DNA of 64,000 nt from JAJXZJ01 sp050012855 (GTDB lineage Bacteria; Verrucomicrobiota; Verrucomicrobiia; Limisphaerales; J093). This document shows, one piece after another, positions 37,945 to 45,259 of this stretch. Every line of letters begins with the position of its first letter. The stretch's first letter is position 1. The notes under the pieces are model-generated. The model searched no databases and was not told the origin of the DNA. It saw only the letters and a program-made list of their open reading frames with translations. The position numbers were made by a program, and so were the translations under genes. The stretch lies in assembly GCA_050012855.1 (NCBI GenBank), contig JBEKGJ010000029.1:1-64000 (forward strand), given 5' to 3'.

Positions 37945-38682
37945 GTGACCGCCCCGACGATCCATCTCAGCCCGCAGGCGCAGGCGTCGGTGCCAACGCA
38001 CGTCGCGGTCATCATGGATGGCAACGGCCGCTGGGCCAAGCAGCGCCATTTGCCGCGTGTCGAAGGCCACCGCAACGGCGTCGAGTCCGTCCGCACGATT
38101 GTTCGCGCGGCGGGCGAGCTGGGCATCAAGTTTCTCACCCTTTACGCCTTTTCCGTGGAAAACTGGAACCGCCCCCAGGACGAGGTGGACACGCTGATGA
38201 CCTATCTCACGCGGTTCCTCAAGTCCGAGATCGGCGAGCTGAACCGCAGCAACGTGCGGCTGGACGCGATCGGCCAGATCTACCGGCTGCCGGAGTTCGT
38301 TCAGGAACAGTTGGCGAAAACCAAGGCTGCCCTCGCGAAAAACAACGGCCTCACGCTCATCCTCGCGTTGAGCTACGGCGGTCGCACCGAAATCGTCGAG
38401 GCCGCCCGCAGCCTGGCCACGAAGGTCAAGGAGGGACGGATGGAACCGGCGGAAATCACCGAGCACGCCTTTGCCCAGCACCTCTACACGCACGCGATTC
38501 CCGATCCCGACCTGCTCATCCGCACGAGCGGTGAACTCCGGGTGAGCAATTTTCTCCTCTGGCAGATTTCCTACGCCGAGTTCGTCGTCACCCCGACGCT
38601 CTGGCCCGACTTCCGCAAGCCGCAATTCTACGCGGCGCTGGAGGAATACACCCGGCGGCACCGCCGTTTCGGCGGGGTTTGA
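37945..38682 (+). CDS. uppS: Isoprenyl (undecaprenyl diphosphate) synthase
   Basis: UppS elongates farnesyl diphosphate to the C55 carrier lipid for cell-wall synthesis. The 245-residue protein has VAVIMDGNGRWAKQR near residue 20 (the cis-prenyltransferase DGNGRWA motif). TLYAFSVENWNRP, LALSYGGRTEIVEA and the C-terminal PDPDLLIRTSGELRVSNFLL follow, with the conserved RxSNFLLWQ. Here the motif reads RVSNFLLWQISYAEF. The GTG at 37945 is the nearest start giving the family N-terminus. It supplies the lipid made from the IspD pathway product. Confidence 0.95.
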   Translation: MTAPTIHLSPQAQASVPTHVAVIMDGNGRWAKQRHLPRVEGHRNGVESVRTIVRAAGELGIKFLTLYAFSVENWNRPQDEVDTLMTYLTRFLKSEIGELNRSNVRLDAIGQIYRLPEFVQEQLAKTKAALAKNNGLTLILALSYGGRTEIVEAARSLATKVKEGRMEPAEITEHAFAQHLYTHAIPDPDLLIRTSGELRVSNFLLWQISYAEFVVTPTLWPDFRKPQFYAALEEYTRRHRRFGGV

Positions 38683-38703
38683 TCGCCCGCCGCACCCCCC
38701 AAT

Positions 38704-39822
38704 ATGAAAATGCGATGCCTTGCCCGCCTCACGCTTGCGTTGCTCGCCTGGGCGGGCGTTCCCGCCGCGCGTGCGGGCGAACGCTGGAGCGACGAACAGG
38801 CCGGCGCCTGGGCACGCCGCACCGGCTGGCTCGTCGGCTGCAACTTCACCCCCAACACCGCCATCAACCAGCTCGAGATGTGGCAGGCCGACACGTTCGA
38901 TCCCGTCACCATTGACCGCGAGCTTGGCTGGGCCGAGGGGCTTGGCTTCAATTCCGTCCGCGTCTTCCTGCATCACCTCCCGTGGCAACAGGACGCCCCC
39001 GGTTTCATCCACCGGCTTGACCAGTTCGTTGCCCTGGCGGATCGCCACCACATTGGCGTGATGTTTGTCCTGCTCGACGCTTGCTGGGACCCGTTCCCGC
39101 AGGCGGGCAAGCAGCGCGCGCCGCGGCCGTTCGTCCACAATTCCGGCTGGGTGCAATGCCCCGGCCGCGACATCCTCGCCAACCCCGCCCGGCACGATGA
39201 ACTGAAACCCTACGTCACCGGCGTCATCGGCCATTTTCGGAACGACCGTCGCATCCACTTCTGGGACCTGTTCAACGAGCCGGACAACATCAATCGCCCG
39301 GCTTATGTGGCGCAGGAACCGGCGAACAAGGCCGAGTTTTCGCTCCTGCTCCTGCGCAAGGTGTTTGCCTGGGCGCGCGAGGTGAACCCATCGCAACCGG
39401 TCACCGCCGGCGTCTGGCTGGGCGACTGGGAGCCGGCCAAGGCCTCGCCGTTCAACCGCTTCATGCTCGAGCAGTCGGACATCATCACGTTTCACAACTA
39501 TGGCCCGCTGGCCGAGTTGCGGTCGCGCGTGGACAGCCTCAAGCCTTACGGCCGGCCGCTGATCTGCACCGAATGCATGGCGCGCCCGGCGGGGAGCACG
39601 TTCGACCCGAACCTGGCGTTTCTGAAGGAGCAAAAAGTCGGTGCCTACAACTGGGGTTTCGTCGCCGGCAAGACGCAGACGATCTTCCCGTGGGATTCAT
39701 GGGAGAAGACTTACACCGCCGAACCGCCGGTGTGGTTCCACGACATCCTTCGGCCCGATGGCACGCCGTTCGACGCGAAGGAAGTCGCCTTCATCAGACA
39801 CGTCACCGGCCGGACGAAGTAG
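38704..39822 (+). CDS. Secreted GH5-like glycoside hydrolase
   Basis: A protein of 372 residues with a signal peptide (CLARLTLALLAWAGVPAARA). The barrel part has GWLVGCNFTPNTAINQ and FNSVRVFLHHLPWQQD. FWDLFNEPDN carries the acid/base Glu of clan GH-A, and LICTECMAR carries the likely nucleophile Glu. IHFWDLFNEPDN matches the NEP motif of family 5 and its relatives. The substrate is not decided; I recall similar proteins annotated as cellulase or beta-xylanase. It follows uppS after 21 bp but probably has its own regulation. Confidence 0.82.
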   Translation: MKMRCLARLTLALLAWAGVPAARAGERWSDEQAGAWARRTGWLVGCNFTPNTAINQLEMWQADTFDPVTIDRELGWAEGLGFNSVRVFLHHLPWQQDAPGFIHRLDQFVALADRHHIGVMFVLLDACWDPFPQAGKQRAPRPFVHNSGWVQCPGRDILANPARHDELKPYVTGVIGHFRNDRRIHFWDLFNEPDNINRPAYVAQEPANKAEFSLLLLRKVFAWAREVNPSQPVTAGVWLGDWEPAKASPFNRFMLEQSDIITFHNYGPLAELRSRVDSLKPYGRPLICTECMARPAGSTFDPNLAFLKEQKVGAYNWGFVAGKTQTIFPWDSWEKTYTAEPPVWFHDILRPDGTPFDAKEVAFIRHVTGRTK

Positions 39823-39878
39823 GGCAGGGAACTGTGCGGGGGCGCCGGTAAGAGCGTCGGCGTTCCCGGTGATCATCA

Positions 39879-40436
39879 TCAATGGTGGGAGCCCGCCGCC
39901 GCTGGAGTTTGATTGGTTTCTGAGCCAAACGGCTGTCTCCGGTTTGCTGGTCTGGGTTGAGAGAATGTTCCGGATCGCTCAACTTCCCATTTGTGGATCA
40001 CTTCTTCCCAGAGCGGCAAGTCGGCGTCGCAGATCAAGGCGTCGATCCGGTTGTCTGAATGACTGAAGCGCCAATGGGCGTCGGAAAAGGGCGCGCTGCG
40101 GACTTTCTGGTCGAGTGAGGCGAGGTCGCCGCGATTTGTCATGGGCGCCGAAAGAACAAATGAATGCTTCATGAGGAAACCAAGCGACACCAGCGCATCG
40201 TACTGGTTGTCAACCTCCTGCCGGGGGTTGGAGCCCATTCGCCGGCGTTCGGACCACGTTGTCGGAACCAGCCAGTCTGTCCACCTGAGTTTCCGGAACT
40301 GCACGCGTTGCCAGTACTCCAGATTGCGGAGGTGTGACCGCACCTCGCGATCCCGGGCAGTACTCTGCCAGAAACCCGCGACCAGGCCTGCAAGAACCAC
40401 TACCACCACGATCAGAACGGCAACATGTTTTCGCAT
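39879..40436 (-). CDS. Hypothetical membrane-anchored protein
   Basis: The ATG at 40436 starts MRKHVAVLIVVVVVLAGLVA, a single N-terminal membrane segment. The rest is a soluble domain with LRNLEYWQRVQFRKLRWTDW and a Pro/Gly-rich, probably disordered C-terminus. I do not recognise the family. The codon use is GC-rich like its neighbours. The frame stays open to 40478, which would add a short leader; I prefer the later Met because it gives a normal signal anchor. Confidence 0.6.
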   Translation of the reverse strand: MRKHVAVLIVVVVVLAGLVAGFWQSTARDREVRSHLRNLEYWQRVQFRKLRWTDWLVPTTWSERRRMGSNPRQEVDNQYDALVSLGFLMKHSFVLSAPMTNRGDLASLDQKVRSAPFSDAHWRFSHSDNRIDALICDADLPLWEEVIHKWEVERSGTFSQPRPANRRQPFGSETNQTPAAAGSHH

Positions 40437-40526
40437 ACTCAGGCCGGCGTCCCAAGCATCACGGAGATAACCTGCCAAGGGCCCTCCAGTTTCCGCTGAG
40501 GTTTGAAGTGGTCGGTGCGTCCTCGC

Positions 40527-40991
40527 CTATGGCTTGACCCGTTTCGCCTCCCACTCAAGCAGGCGGACATTCCCAATGAAATGCCGTTCGACCTTGCCCT
40601 TGATGGTGTCGTCGCTGATCGTGCCCAGGAACTTCGACTCGGTGACCAGGTCGTGGTCGGCCGGTTGGGCCACGCCGTTCAGGTAGAAGCGCATGGTTTG
40701 GTGCGTGGTGAAGGAAACCTGGGTGCCCGTGAGCTTGGCGTCCTCGAGCGCCACTTCATTTGTCTTTCCGCGTTCAAGCTGGCTCAATGTACCGGTCAGT
40801 TTGTCGCCGTTGCGCTTGAGTTTCAGCACGGGCTCAAAGGGCGACTTGGGCTTGGGCGTGAACGTGACTTTCCAGGCGCCGGTGGGATTGACCGCGGGCG
40901 CCTCGTCGGCCGCGCGGGCGCGGAGGGCCAAGCCGGCGACGGCAACGATCAGGGCCAGAGTGACTGAGCAGGTGCAGGGTCGGAGTGTCAT
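40527..40991 (-). CDS. Hypothetical exported protein
   Basis: A protein of 154 residues with a signal peptide (VTLALIVAVAGLALRARA). The mature domain is beta-rich (TGAWKVTFTPKPKSPFEPVL, KLTGTLSQLERGKTNEVALE, GTISDDTIKGKVERHFIGNV). It reads like a small lipocalin- or avidin-like barrel of the type in which TGxWxxxF and KLxGxL recur. No function can be assigned. It is divergently placed from the degenerate type I restriction locus that starts at 41370. Confidence 0.6.
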   Translation of the reverse strand: MTLRPCTCSVTLALIVAVAGLALRARAADEAPAVNPTGAWKVTFTPKPKSPFEPVLKLKRNGDKLTGTLSQLERGKTNEVALEDAKLTGTQVSFTTHQTMRFYLNGVAQPADHDLVTESKFLGTISDDTIKGKVERHFIGNVRLLEWEAKRVKP

Positions 40992-41369
40992 ACGTGTTGA
41001 CAGGGTTGAGGTTGATCTATCACAAAATCGTTTTCACCGTTGGTGTCACCTTCCCACCTCATGGCTGCCATTGGCCATAAGGCCTTGCTGGGCCCAACCG
41101 TGCCAAAGGTGCCCTCCAGCGTCAAGTTGCCGCGTGAAGCCAGGCGGACACGCGCTGACAACGGTGGCTCGCGGACCGCCGGGTCGCGCCAGTGTGCGGC
41201 CGATGTTTTTGGCGTGCAGAAACGCGCCTCGGTCGGTAATGATCCACACGTTACGCACCATGAAACCAGCGCGAAGCCATGATCGGCCTCCCGGAACTCA
41301 GGTGTCGGCTCACCGCGAACCGGGCTGCGGACGTCAACACCCGCGCCCAATTTCTGACCCCGGCTGACG
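40992..41369. other. Intergenic region, no gene seen
   Basis: These 378 bp carry no ORF that I can support; the open frames on both strands lack recognisable domains. Repeats are not obvious either. It forms the left flank of the restriction locus, so its boundary may lie here. Confidence 0.4.
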
Positions 41370-41706
41370 ATGTCAACCGAGGCCGATACCTGCCGAAAGT
41401 TCGTCGTGCCGAAGCTTCAGGCCGCCGGTTGGGACTCCGACCCGCATTCCATCGCCGAACAGCGCAGTTTCACCGACGGTCGCATCGTCGTGCTCGTGCG
41501 CCTCGTCAACTCGATGGTCGAGTTCAAACAGATCATCGGGCGCGGCACGCGCGTGCACGACGACTACGGCAAGCTCTGGTTCAATATCCTCGACTACACC
41601 GGCACGGCCACGCGCAACTTCGCCGACCCGGCCTTCGACGGCGATCCCGCCTTCGCCACGCAGGAGGAAACTGACGAACACGGGCGGATGATCCGCACCG
41701 AAGTTT

Positions 41707-41742
41707 TAACCGCAGAGAACGCAGAGGACGCCGAGAAAGAAA
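41707..41742. repeat. Short AGAACGCAGAG-type repeat inside hsdR
   Basis: AACCGCAGAGAACGCAGAGG followed by ACGCCGAGAAAGAAA codes for LTAENAEDAEKE in the hsdR frame. Runs of this kind are intergenic repeats in related genomes as I recall, so I read it as an insertion that kept the frame. Confidence 0.5.
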
Positions 41743-41778
41743 CCTCACCACTTCACGAAGAACCGGTGCCATATAACA

Positions 41779-41823
41779 CCCTCTCCGCCTCGATCGGGGA
41801 GAGGGACGGGGTGAGGTGTCGAA
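41779..41823. repeat. CTCTCCGCCTCGATCGGGG repeat, copy 1 inside hsdR
   Basis: Holds CTCTCCGCCTCGATCGGGGA, GAGGGACGGGGTGAGGTG and TCGAA. CTCTCC pairs with GGGGAGAG to form a hairpin. It is in frame within hsdR and matches 42007-42054 and, inverted, 49553-49595. Confidence 0.75.
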
Positions 41824-42006
41824 AGTTCTATTTCGACGGCGGCCAGGTCGAAATCGCCGCCCACCTGGTCTATGAACTCGACGCTGACGGCAAGCAACTC
41901 CGCGTCGTCAAACTCACGGATTACACCGCCGAGAAAGTGCGGACCCTCTGCGCCAGCCCGGACGAACTGCGCGCCCGCTGGGCCGATGCAGGTCAGCGCG
42001 CCTCTT

Positions 42007-42054
42007 CCTTCTCCGCCTCGATCGGGGACAGGGACGGAGTGAGGTGTCGAAGCC
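42007..42054. repeat. CTCTCCGCCTCGATCGGGG repeat, copy 2 inside hsdR
   Basis: TTCTCCGCCTCGATCGGGGA is followed by CAGGGACGGAGTGAGGTGTC. It is about 228 bp after copy 1 and also in frame, coding SIGDRDGVRC. The two copies flank a genuine piece of HsdR sequence. Confidence 0.75.
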
Positions 42055-42302
42055 ACGAGCAGGAAACCGCCTTCTTCAACTACTTCGCCCCCGAAGCCCG
42101 CGAAATCCTGAACGACCTGCTGGAGAAATACGCTGTTGACGGCGAACTCCAGTTCACGCTTCCCGACGTGCTGAAAGTCCCGCCGATTTCAGCGCGTGGA
42201 AACGTGGCCGAAATCGCCCGCCTTTTCGGTGGTCTTGATCAACTCGGCAACGCGGTTAATCAACTCCAGTCGCTGTTATATGCGGCGTAGCCCCAACACC
42301 AT

Positions 42303-42840
42303 TGGGCTGGAAGCCCTGGATGTGACAGCCTGGGCTGGAGTGAGTCCGACGAGCGTCCGCCCAGGTCAACGGTCCGATAAAACACCCTTGACAGGGCTGA
42401 AAGCCCCGGATGTGACAGCCTGGGCAGGAGCGAGCATTGCGAGTGGAGGCCCAGGCCAGCCGTCCCATAAAACACCCTTGACGGGGCTGAAAGCCCCGGA
42501 TGTGACAGCCTGGGCTGAAGCGAGTCCGACGAGCGTAGGCCCAGGTCAACGGTCCGATAAAACACCCTTGACGGGGCTGAAAGCCCCCAATGTGACAGCC
42601 TGGGCTGGAGCGAGTCCGACGAGCGTAGGCCCAGGTCAACCGTCCCATAAAACACCGTTGACGGGGCTGAAAGCCCCGGATGTGACAGCCTGGGCTGGAG
42701 CGAGTCCGACGAGCGTCCGCCCAGGTCAACGGTCCGATAAAACACCCTTGACGGGGCTGAAAGCCCCGGATGTGACAGCCTGGGCTGGAGCGAGTCCGAC
42801 GAGCGTAGGCCCAGGTCAACCGTCCCATAAAACACCCAAG
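42303..42840 (+). repeat. Array of six 90-bp repeats upstream of RAYT transposase A
   Basis: Units start near 42304, 42394, 42484, 42574, 42664 and 42754, each exactly 90 bp. Each has a hairpin GGGGCTGAAAGCCCC, then GGATGTGACAGCCTGGGC, a loop GAGCGAGTCCGACGAGCG, a closing GGCCCAGG, and a tail TCCGATAAAACACCCTTGAC. The tail alternates between GGTCCGATAAAA and CGTCCCATAAAA. The last unit ends in GCCCTGAAGGGGCGTC just before the transposase ATG. Because 90 is a multiple of three, open frames cross the array on both strands; they are not genes. Confidence 0.92.
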
Positions 42841-42861
42841 CCCTGAAGGGGCGTCACAACC

Positions 42862-43314
42862 ATGTCTCAATCCCTCGCCAACATCGTTGTTCACCTCGTG
42901 TTCAGCACGAAGGAGCGCCGGCAACTCCTCCGCGACGAGGAACGCGGCCAACTCCATGCCTACATCACGGGCATTCTGAAAAACCACGACTCGCCGCTCA
43001 TCGAAATCAATTCCGTCCGCGACCACATCCACATCTTGTTCGCGCAATGCAAGAACCACGCCCCGGCGAAAATCGTGGAGCAGGTCAAATCCTCCTCGTC
43101 CGGCTGGATCAAAACGCAGAACCCCGCCTATGGCGATTTTGCCTGGCAGGCCGGTTACGGCGAGTTTAGCGTCAGCCCCATGCACGTCGAAACGGTTCGG
43201 GAGTACATTCGCCGACAACCGGAGCATCATGCTCAGGAAGATTTCCAAACCGAATACCGTCGCTTTTGCGAGAAGAACGGCAAACCATTGGAGGAACGAT
43301 ATGCGTGGGATTGA
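42862..43314 (+). mobile_element. REP-associated tyrosine (Y1) transposase, intact copy
   Basis: A protein of 150 residues of the IS200-like/RAYT family, HUH single-strand transposases that act on REP hairpins. The HUH motif is HIH at residues 55-57 (RDHIHILF) and the nucleophile is Tyr115 in VREYIRRQP. ANIVVHLVFSTKERRQLL and FSVSPMHVETVREYI match the family. It lies directly after the six-unit repeat array, and an inverted copy of the repeat follows at 43381. Both catalytic motifs are intact. The Shine-Dalgarno-like AAGGGG is part of the last repeat hairpin. Confidence 0.9.
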
Positions 43315-43380
43315 TTGCGCAACCAAACGAACAGGTGCCGGCCCTACAGGCCGGGGGTCGTATTCTGACCGCACAATTTC

Positions 43381-43436
43381 CTGGGCCTTCGCTGCGCCTC
43401 AGCCCAGGCTTTCACATTTCGGGCCTTCGGCCCTGC
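43381..43436 (-). repeat. Inverted REP copy downstream of RAYT A
   Basis: CTGGGCCTTCGCTGCGCCTC, AGCCCAGG, CTTTCACATTTC, then GGGCCTTCGGCCC. In reverse complement this gives the same two hairpins and ATGTGA spacer as the 90-bp units. The cassette thus has direct units before and an inverted unit after the transposase. Confidence 0.8.
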
Positions 43437-43452
43437 CGGCCCGCACATCCCG

Positions 43453-43650
43453 ATGAAGAAGAATTTGAAATCCTCGCTGACGGGCAAGGCTCTGGCCGCC
43501 TTGCAGGTAGCCGTTGCCAAGGCACTGGAGGAGCACCGGCGCCGCGGCAGGCCGCTCGCCGTCTGGGGGAATGGCGAAGCCGTTTGGATGCCCGTGGAAA
43601 CCGCCGACGCCTTGCGTGAAACGCCAATCAACTACAAGGCAAAAGGCTGA
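43453..43650 (+). CDS. Small antitoxin-like protein
   Basis: A protein of 65 residues: KALAALQVAVAKALEEHRRR then GRPLAVWGNGEAVWMPVE. This helix followed by a short strand pair resembles small antitoxin-type or plasmid-addiction proteins that lack a recognisable toxin here. Its stop codon lies inside the hairpin at 43643-43705. The function is uncertain and the protein could be an orphan. It lies between RAYT A and the second hsdR end. Confidence 0.55.
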   Translation: MKKNLKSSLTGKALAALQVAVAKALEEHRRRGRPLAVWGNGEAVWMPVETADALRETPINYKAKG

Positions 43651-43705
43651 AGGCTAAATGCTAAACGATAAAAGATTCAGCCTATAGCATTCGGCCTTCA
43701 GCATT
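43643..43705. repeat. Solitary AAGGCTGAAGGCTAAATGCT hairpin
   Basis: The left arm is at 43643-43663 and the right arm at 43685-43705. The arms match at 18 of 21 positions around a 21-bp loop. The left half also matches the reverse complement of the 3' arm flanking the four-helix-bundle ORF (45216-45248) at about 28 of 33 positions. No ORF lies inside. It looks like an empty version of that element. Confidence 0.7.
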
Positions 43706-43713
43706 TTCCAACG

Positions 43714-43764
43714 ATGCTCCGCAACGCCTTCAACCAACTGCAAACGCTGCTCTATGTGGCATAG
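43714..43764 (+). pseudogene. hsdR: Second copy of the hsdR 3' end
   Basis: ATG to TAG encodes MLRNAFNQLQTLLYVA, matching the hsdR end LGNAVNQLQSLLYAA at 42243-42290 with about 75 percent DNA identity. It is too diverged for a recent duplication. It probably derives from another hsdR gene and lies immediately before the 43768 gene. Confidence 0.7.
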
Positions 43765-43767
43765 ATT

Positions 43768-44751
43768 ATGAGTGACTTATATTACTCCACGGACATGACC
43801 GTTTACGGGCCTTGGCTCTTGGACGTAGCGCAACTTCGTGAACTCGACAAAGTGCTCCTCAATGTGTGGGATGGATTGTGCCAATATCGAGAGAAGGCAA
43901 TTCGTCGGGACGTTCGGGAAATCCTCGATGAACGGAGAAGCCGAGGTCTTCAACTAGTCAATGGCGACGAGGAGGATGAAGAACTCCTTGAATCAATAAC
44001 AAAGCAGGTTTCCAGGAATAGTAGTAACTTCCGCGAGGCAAAGGAGATTACGCTCTTCCTCAACGGTGAGCGAAAGCTGAAGGTCGATTCCTTCGAGGAA
44101 GCACTTGATCATGCGGCTGTTTCTGACACGAAAGCATACGGATTCATTGCGTCAATGGAGGTAAAGGATATTGAAGTGTCACTCATTTTTGATGGCAATT
44201 ATAGCAAAGTCGCTCTAAAGGTTTCGCCGGAGAGACTGCCAGAAAGCCGGGCTGCGTTTGCTTTATTGAAGAACTGGATTGACTCCAACCAACCGCGCAA
44301 GTGGCAACAGCATTGGTTGACACTTGTATCGCTAATGTGGGCACTTCTGATACTTGGATGTTTTGGTTGCGTGTCTTTTTATACGTTTTTGGCAGGAACG
44401 CCGCCATCTCCATATCGGACTCAGGCTGCTGAACTGCTCAAGCAGGGGGTTACGGTAACGAACCAATTAAAAGCTGTTGAAACCATACTTGCGTTGCAGT
44501 CTGGTGCTTCACCTGCTGGTGTATATCGAGCGATTCCCGTGTGGTGGTTTGCGGCGTTCGGCCTTGGCTTTGTTGCTTGCAGTTTTTTTTCTGTTCAAGC
44601 AAAGCCCAATCTTGCCATCGGAAAGGGGGAGACGTTGGTTAAGCGTTGGCGTTGGTGGGTCAAGTTTATCACTGTCGGCGTGCCGAGTTTCGTTTTCGCG
44701 TCATTTATTTCACCTTGGCTGGTTTCCTTCATAAAAACGCTGTTCCACTGA
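43768..44751 (+). CDS. Hypothetical membrane protein in AT-richer DNA
   Basis: A protein of 327 residues. The N-terminal soluble part has YGPWLLDVAQLRELDKVLLN and VKDIEVSLIFDGNYSKVALK. Three hydrophobic segments follow: WLTLVSLMWALLILGCFGCV, VWWFAAFGLGFVACSFF and FITVGVPSFVFASFISPWLV. I do not recognise the family. Its base composition and codon choice are clearly less GC-rich than the neighbours, so it was probably acquired. It is cargo between the second hsdR 3' end and the four-helix-bundle element. It may be a defence accessory, but nothing in it shows this. Confidence 0.7.
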   Translation: MSDLYYSTDMTVYGPWLLDVAQLRELDKVLLNVWDGLCQYREKAIRRDVREILDERRSRGLQLVNGDEEDEELLESITKQVSRNSSNFREAKEITLFLNGERKLKVDSFEEALDHAAVSDTKAYGFIASMEVKDIEVSLIFDGNYSKVALKVSPERLPESRAAFALLKNWIDSNQPRKWQQHWLTLVSLMWALLILGCFGCVSFYTFLAGTPPSPYRTQAAELLKQGVTVTNQLKAVETILALQSGASPAGVYRAIPVWWFAAFGLGFVACSFFSVQAKPNLAIGKGETLVKRWRWWVKFITVGVPSFVFASFISPWLVSFIKTLFH

Positions 44752-44840
44752 GGCTGAAGCAGTTCTGCCACCGTATGCCTTGCCCCATTACCGCCCAAGC
44801 GCTCGGTGCGCTCCGTTAGGAGAAGGGCTCAAGGATAAAG

Positions 44841-44855
44841 GGCTAAAGGCGGAAT
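44841..44855 (+). repeat. Left inverted repeat of four-helix-bundle element
   Basis: GGCTAAAGGCGGAAT at 44841-44855 is the inverted partner of ATTCAGCCTTTAGCC at 45231-45245, matching at 14 of 15 positions. The pair encloses the four-helix-bundle ORF. Confidence 0.65.
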
Positions 44856-44883
44856 TGGAAATGATCAATCAACAGAGGACTTA

Positions 44884-45222
44884 ATGGCAGGAACCAAAGC
44901 GTTCGCGCTTCGAGTCATCCGCATGTATTCCGAACTGCCGAAGAACGACACAGTGGCGCAAGTCCTCGACAAGCAAGTGTTGCGTTCTGGAACATCGGTG
45001 GGCGCGAATTATCGCGAGGCATCGCGTGGCCGGTCGAAAGCCGAGTTCATTGCCAAGATTGGCGATTGCCTCAAGGAAATCGAGGAAACCGAGTATTGGC
45101 TGGAATTGCTTGTGGACAGCGGTTGCGTTCCGGCAGCAAAGATGGCCGGGTTGTTGGACGAGACGCGCCAACTCATCCCCATTTTCACGACGATTGACAA
45201 ACACTCGAAAGATGGCCTTTAG
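44884..45222 (+). CDS. Four-helix-bundle protein (23S rRNA IVS type)
   Basis: A protein of 112 residues. AFALRVIRMYSELPKNDTVA, VLRSGTSVGANYREASRGRS and EIEETEYWLELLVDSGCV are the usual helices of the family known from 23S rRNA intervening sequences and from the DGR accessory Avd. The start is the ATG at 44884. The stop (GGCCTTTAG) lies in the right inverted repeat. It stands where the first part of hsdM should be: hsdM sequence begins only after the right arm. The likely function is RNA or nucleic-acid binding (family knowledge). Confidence 0.85.
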   Translation: MAGTKAFALRVIRMYSELPKNDTVAQVLDKQVLRSGTSVGANYREASRGRSKAEFIAKIGDCLKEIEETEYWLELLVDSGCVPAAKMAGLLDETRQLIPIFTTIDKHSKDGL

Positions 45223-45248
45223 CGTTCAGCATTCAGCCTTTAGCCTTT
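45216..45248 (-). repeat. Right inverted repeat of four-helix-bundle element
   Basis: CCTTTAGCGTTCAGCATTCA followed by GCCTTTAGCCTTT. The reverse complement is close to the solitary hairpin at 43641-43674. It contains the ORF stop and is joined directly to the surviving hsdM sequence. Confidence 0.7.
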
Positions 45249-45259
45249 CCCGCGTGTCC

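Larger units (their letters stand above)
41370..42290 (+). pseudogene. hsdR: Type I restriction enzyme HsdR with large internal deletion
   Basis: An open frame of 306 residues. Residues 1-40 (ADTCRKFVVPKLQAAGWDSD, then TDGRIV) are the start of an HsdR nuclease domain. Residue 41 then joins directly to NSMVEFKQIIGRGTRVHDDY, which is helicase motif VI near the middle of the usual protein. The PD-(D/E)XK nuclease core and helicase motifs I-V are absent. Three repeat-derived peptides follow: ENAEDAEKE, SIGERDGVRC and SIGDRDGVRC. The true C-terminal domain ends LGNAVNQLQSLLYAA. The protein cannot cut or translocate DNA, although its frame is still open. Confidence 0.8.

Noticed and set aside
36603..38142. 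Long minus-strand ORFs opposite purA and uppS, and similar long antisense ORFs opposite most genes
   Set aside because: They are antisense shadows typical of high-GC DNA. The sense proteins have full family motifs, and the antisense ones have none.
41046..41261. Small minus-strand ORF before hsdR
   Set aside because: No family resemblance, no clear ribosome binding site, and low-information sequence.
42303..42840. CRISPR array
   Set aside because: The 90-bp units are repeats from end to end without unique spacers, and no cas gene is near. Hairpins and the adjacent HUH transposase fit REP/RAYT.
42196..43374. Long open frames through the 90-bp array on both strands (216 and 372 codons)
   Set aside because: The unit length is a multiple of three, so a frame open in one unit stays open in all. 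There is no start context and no protein-like variation between units.
45026..45259. Starting hsdM at 45026 in the open frame
   Set aside because: That segment overlaps the four-helix-bundle gene in another frame and the inverted repeat. It has no HsdM similarity before MLREMRDAAGD.
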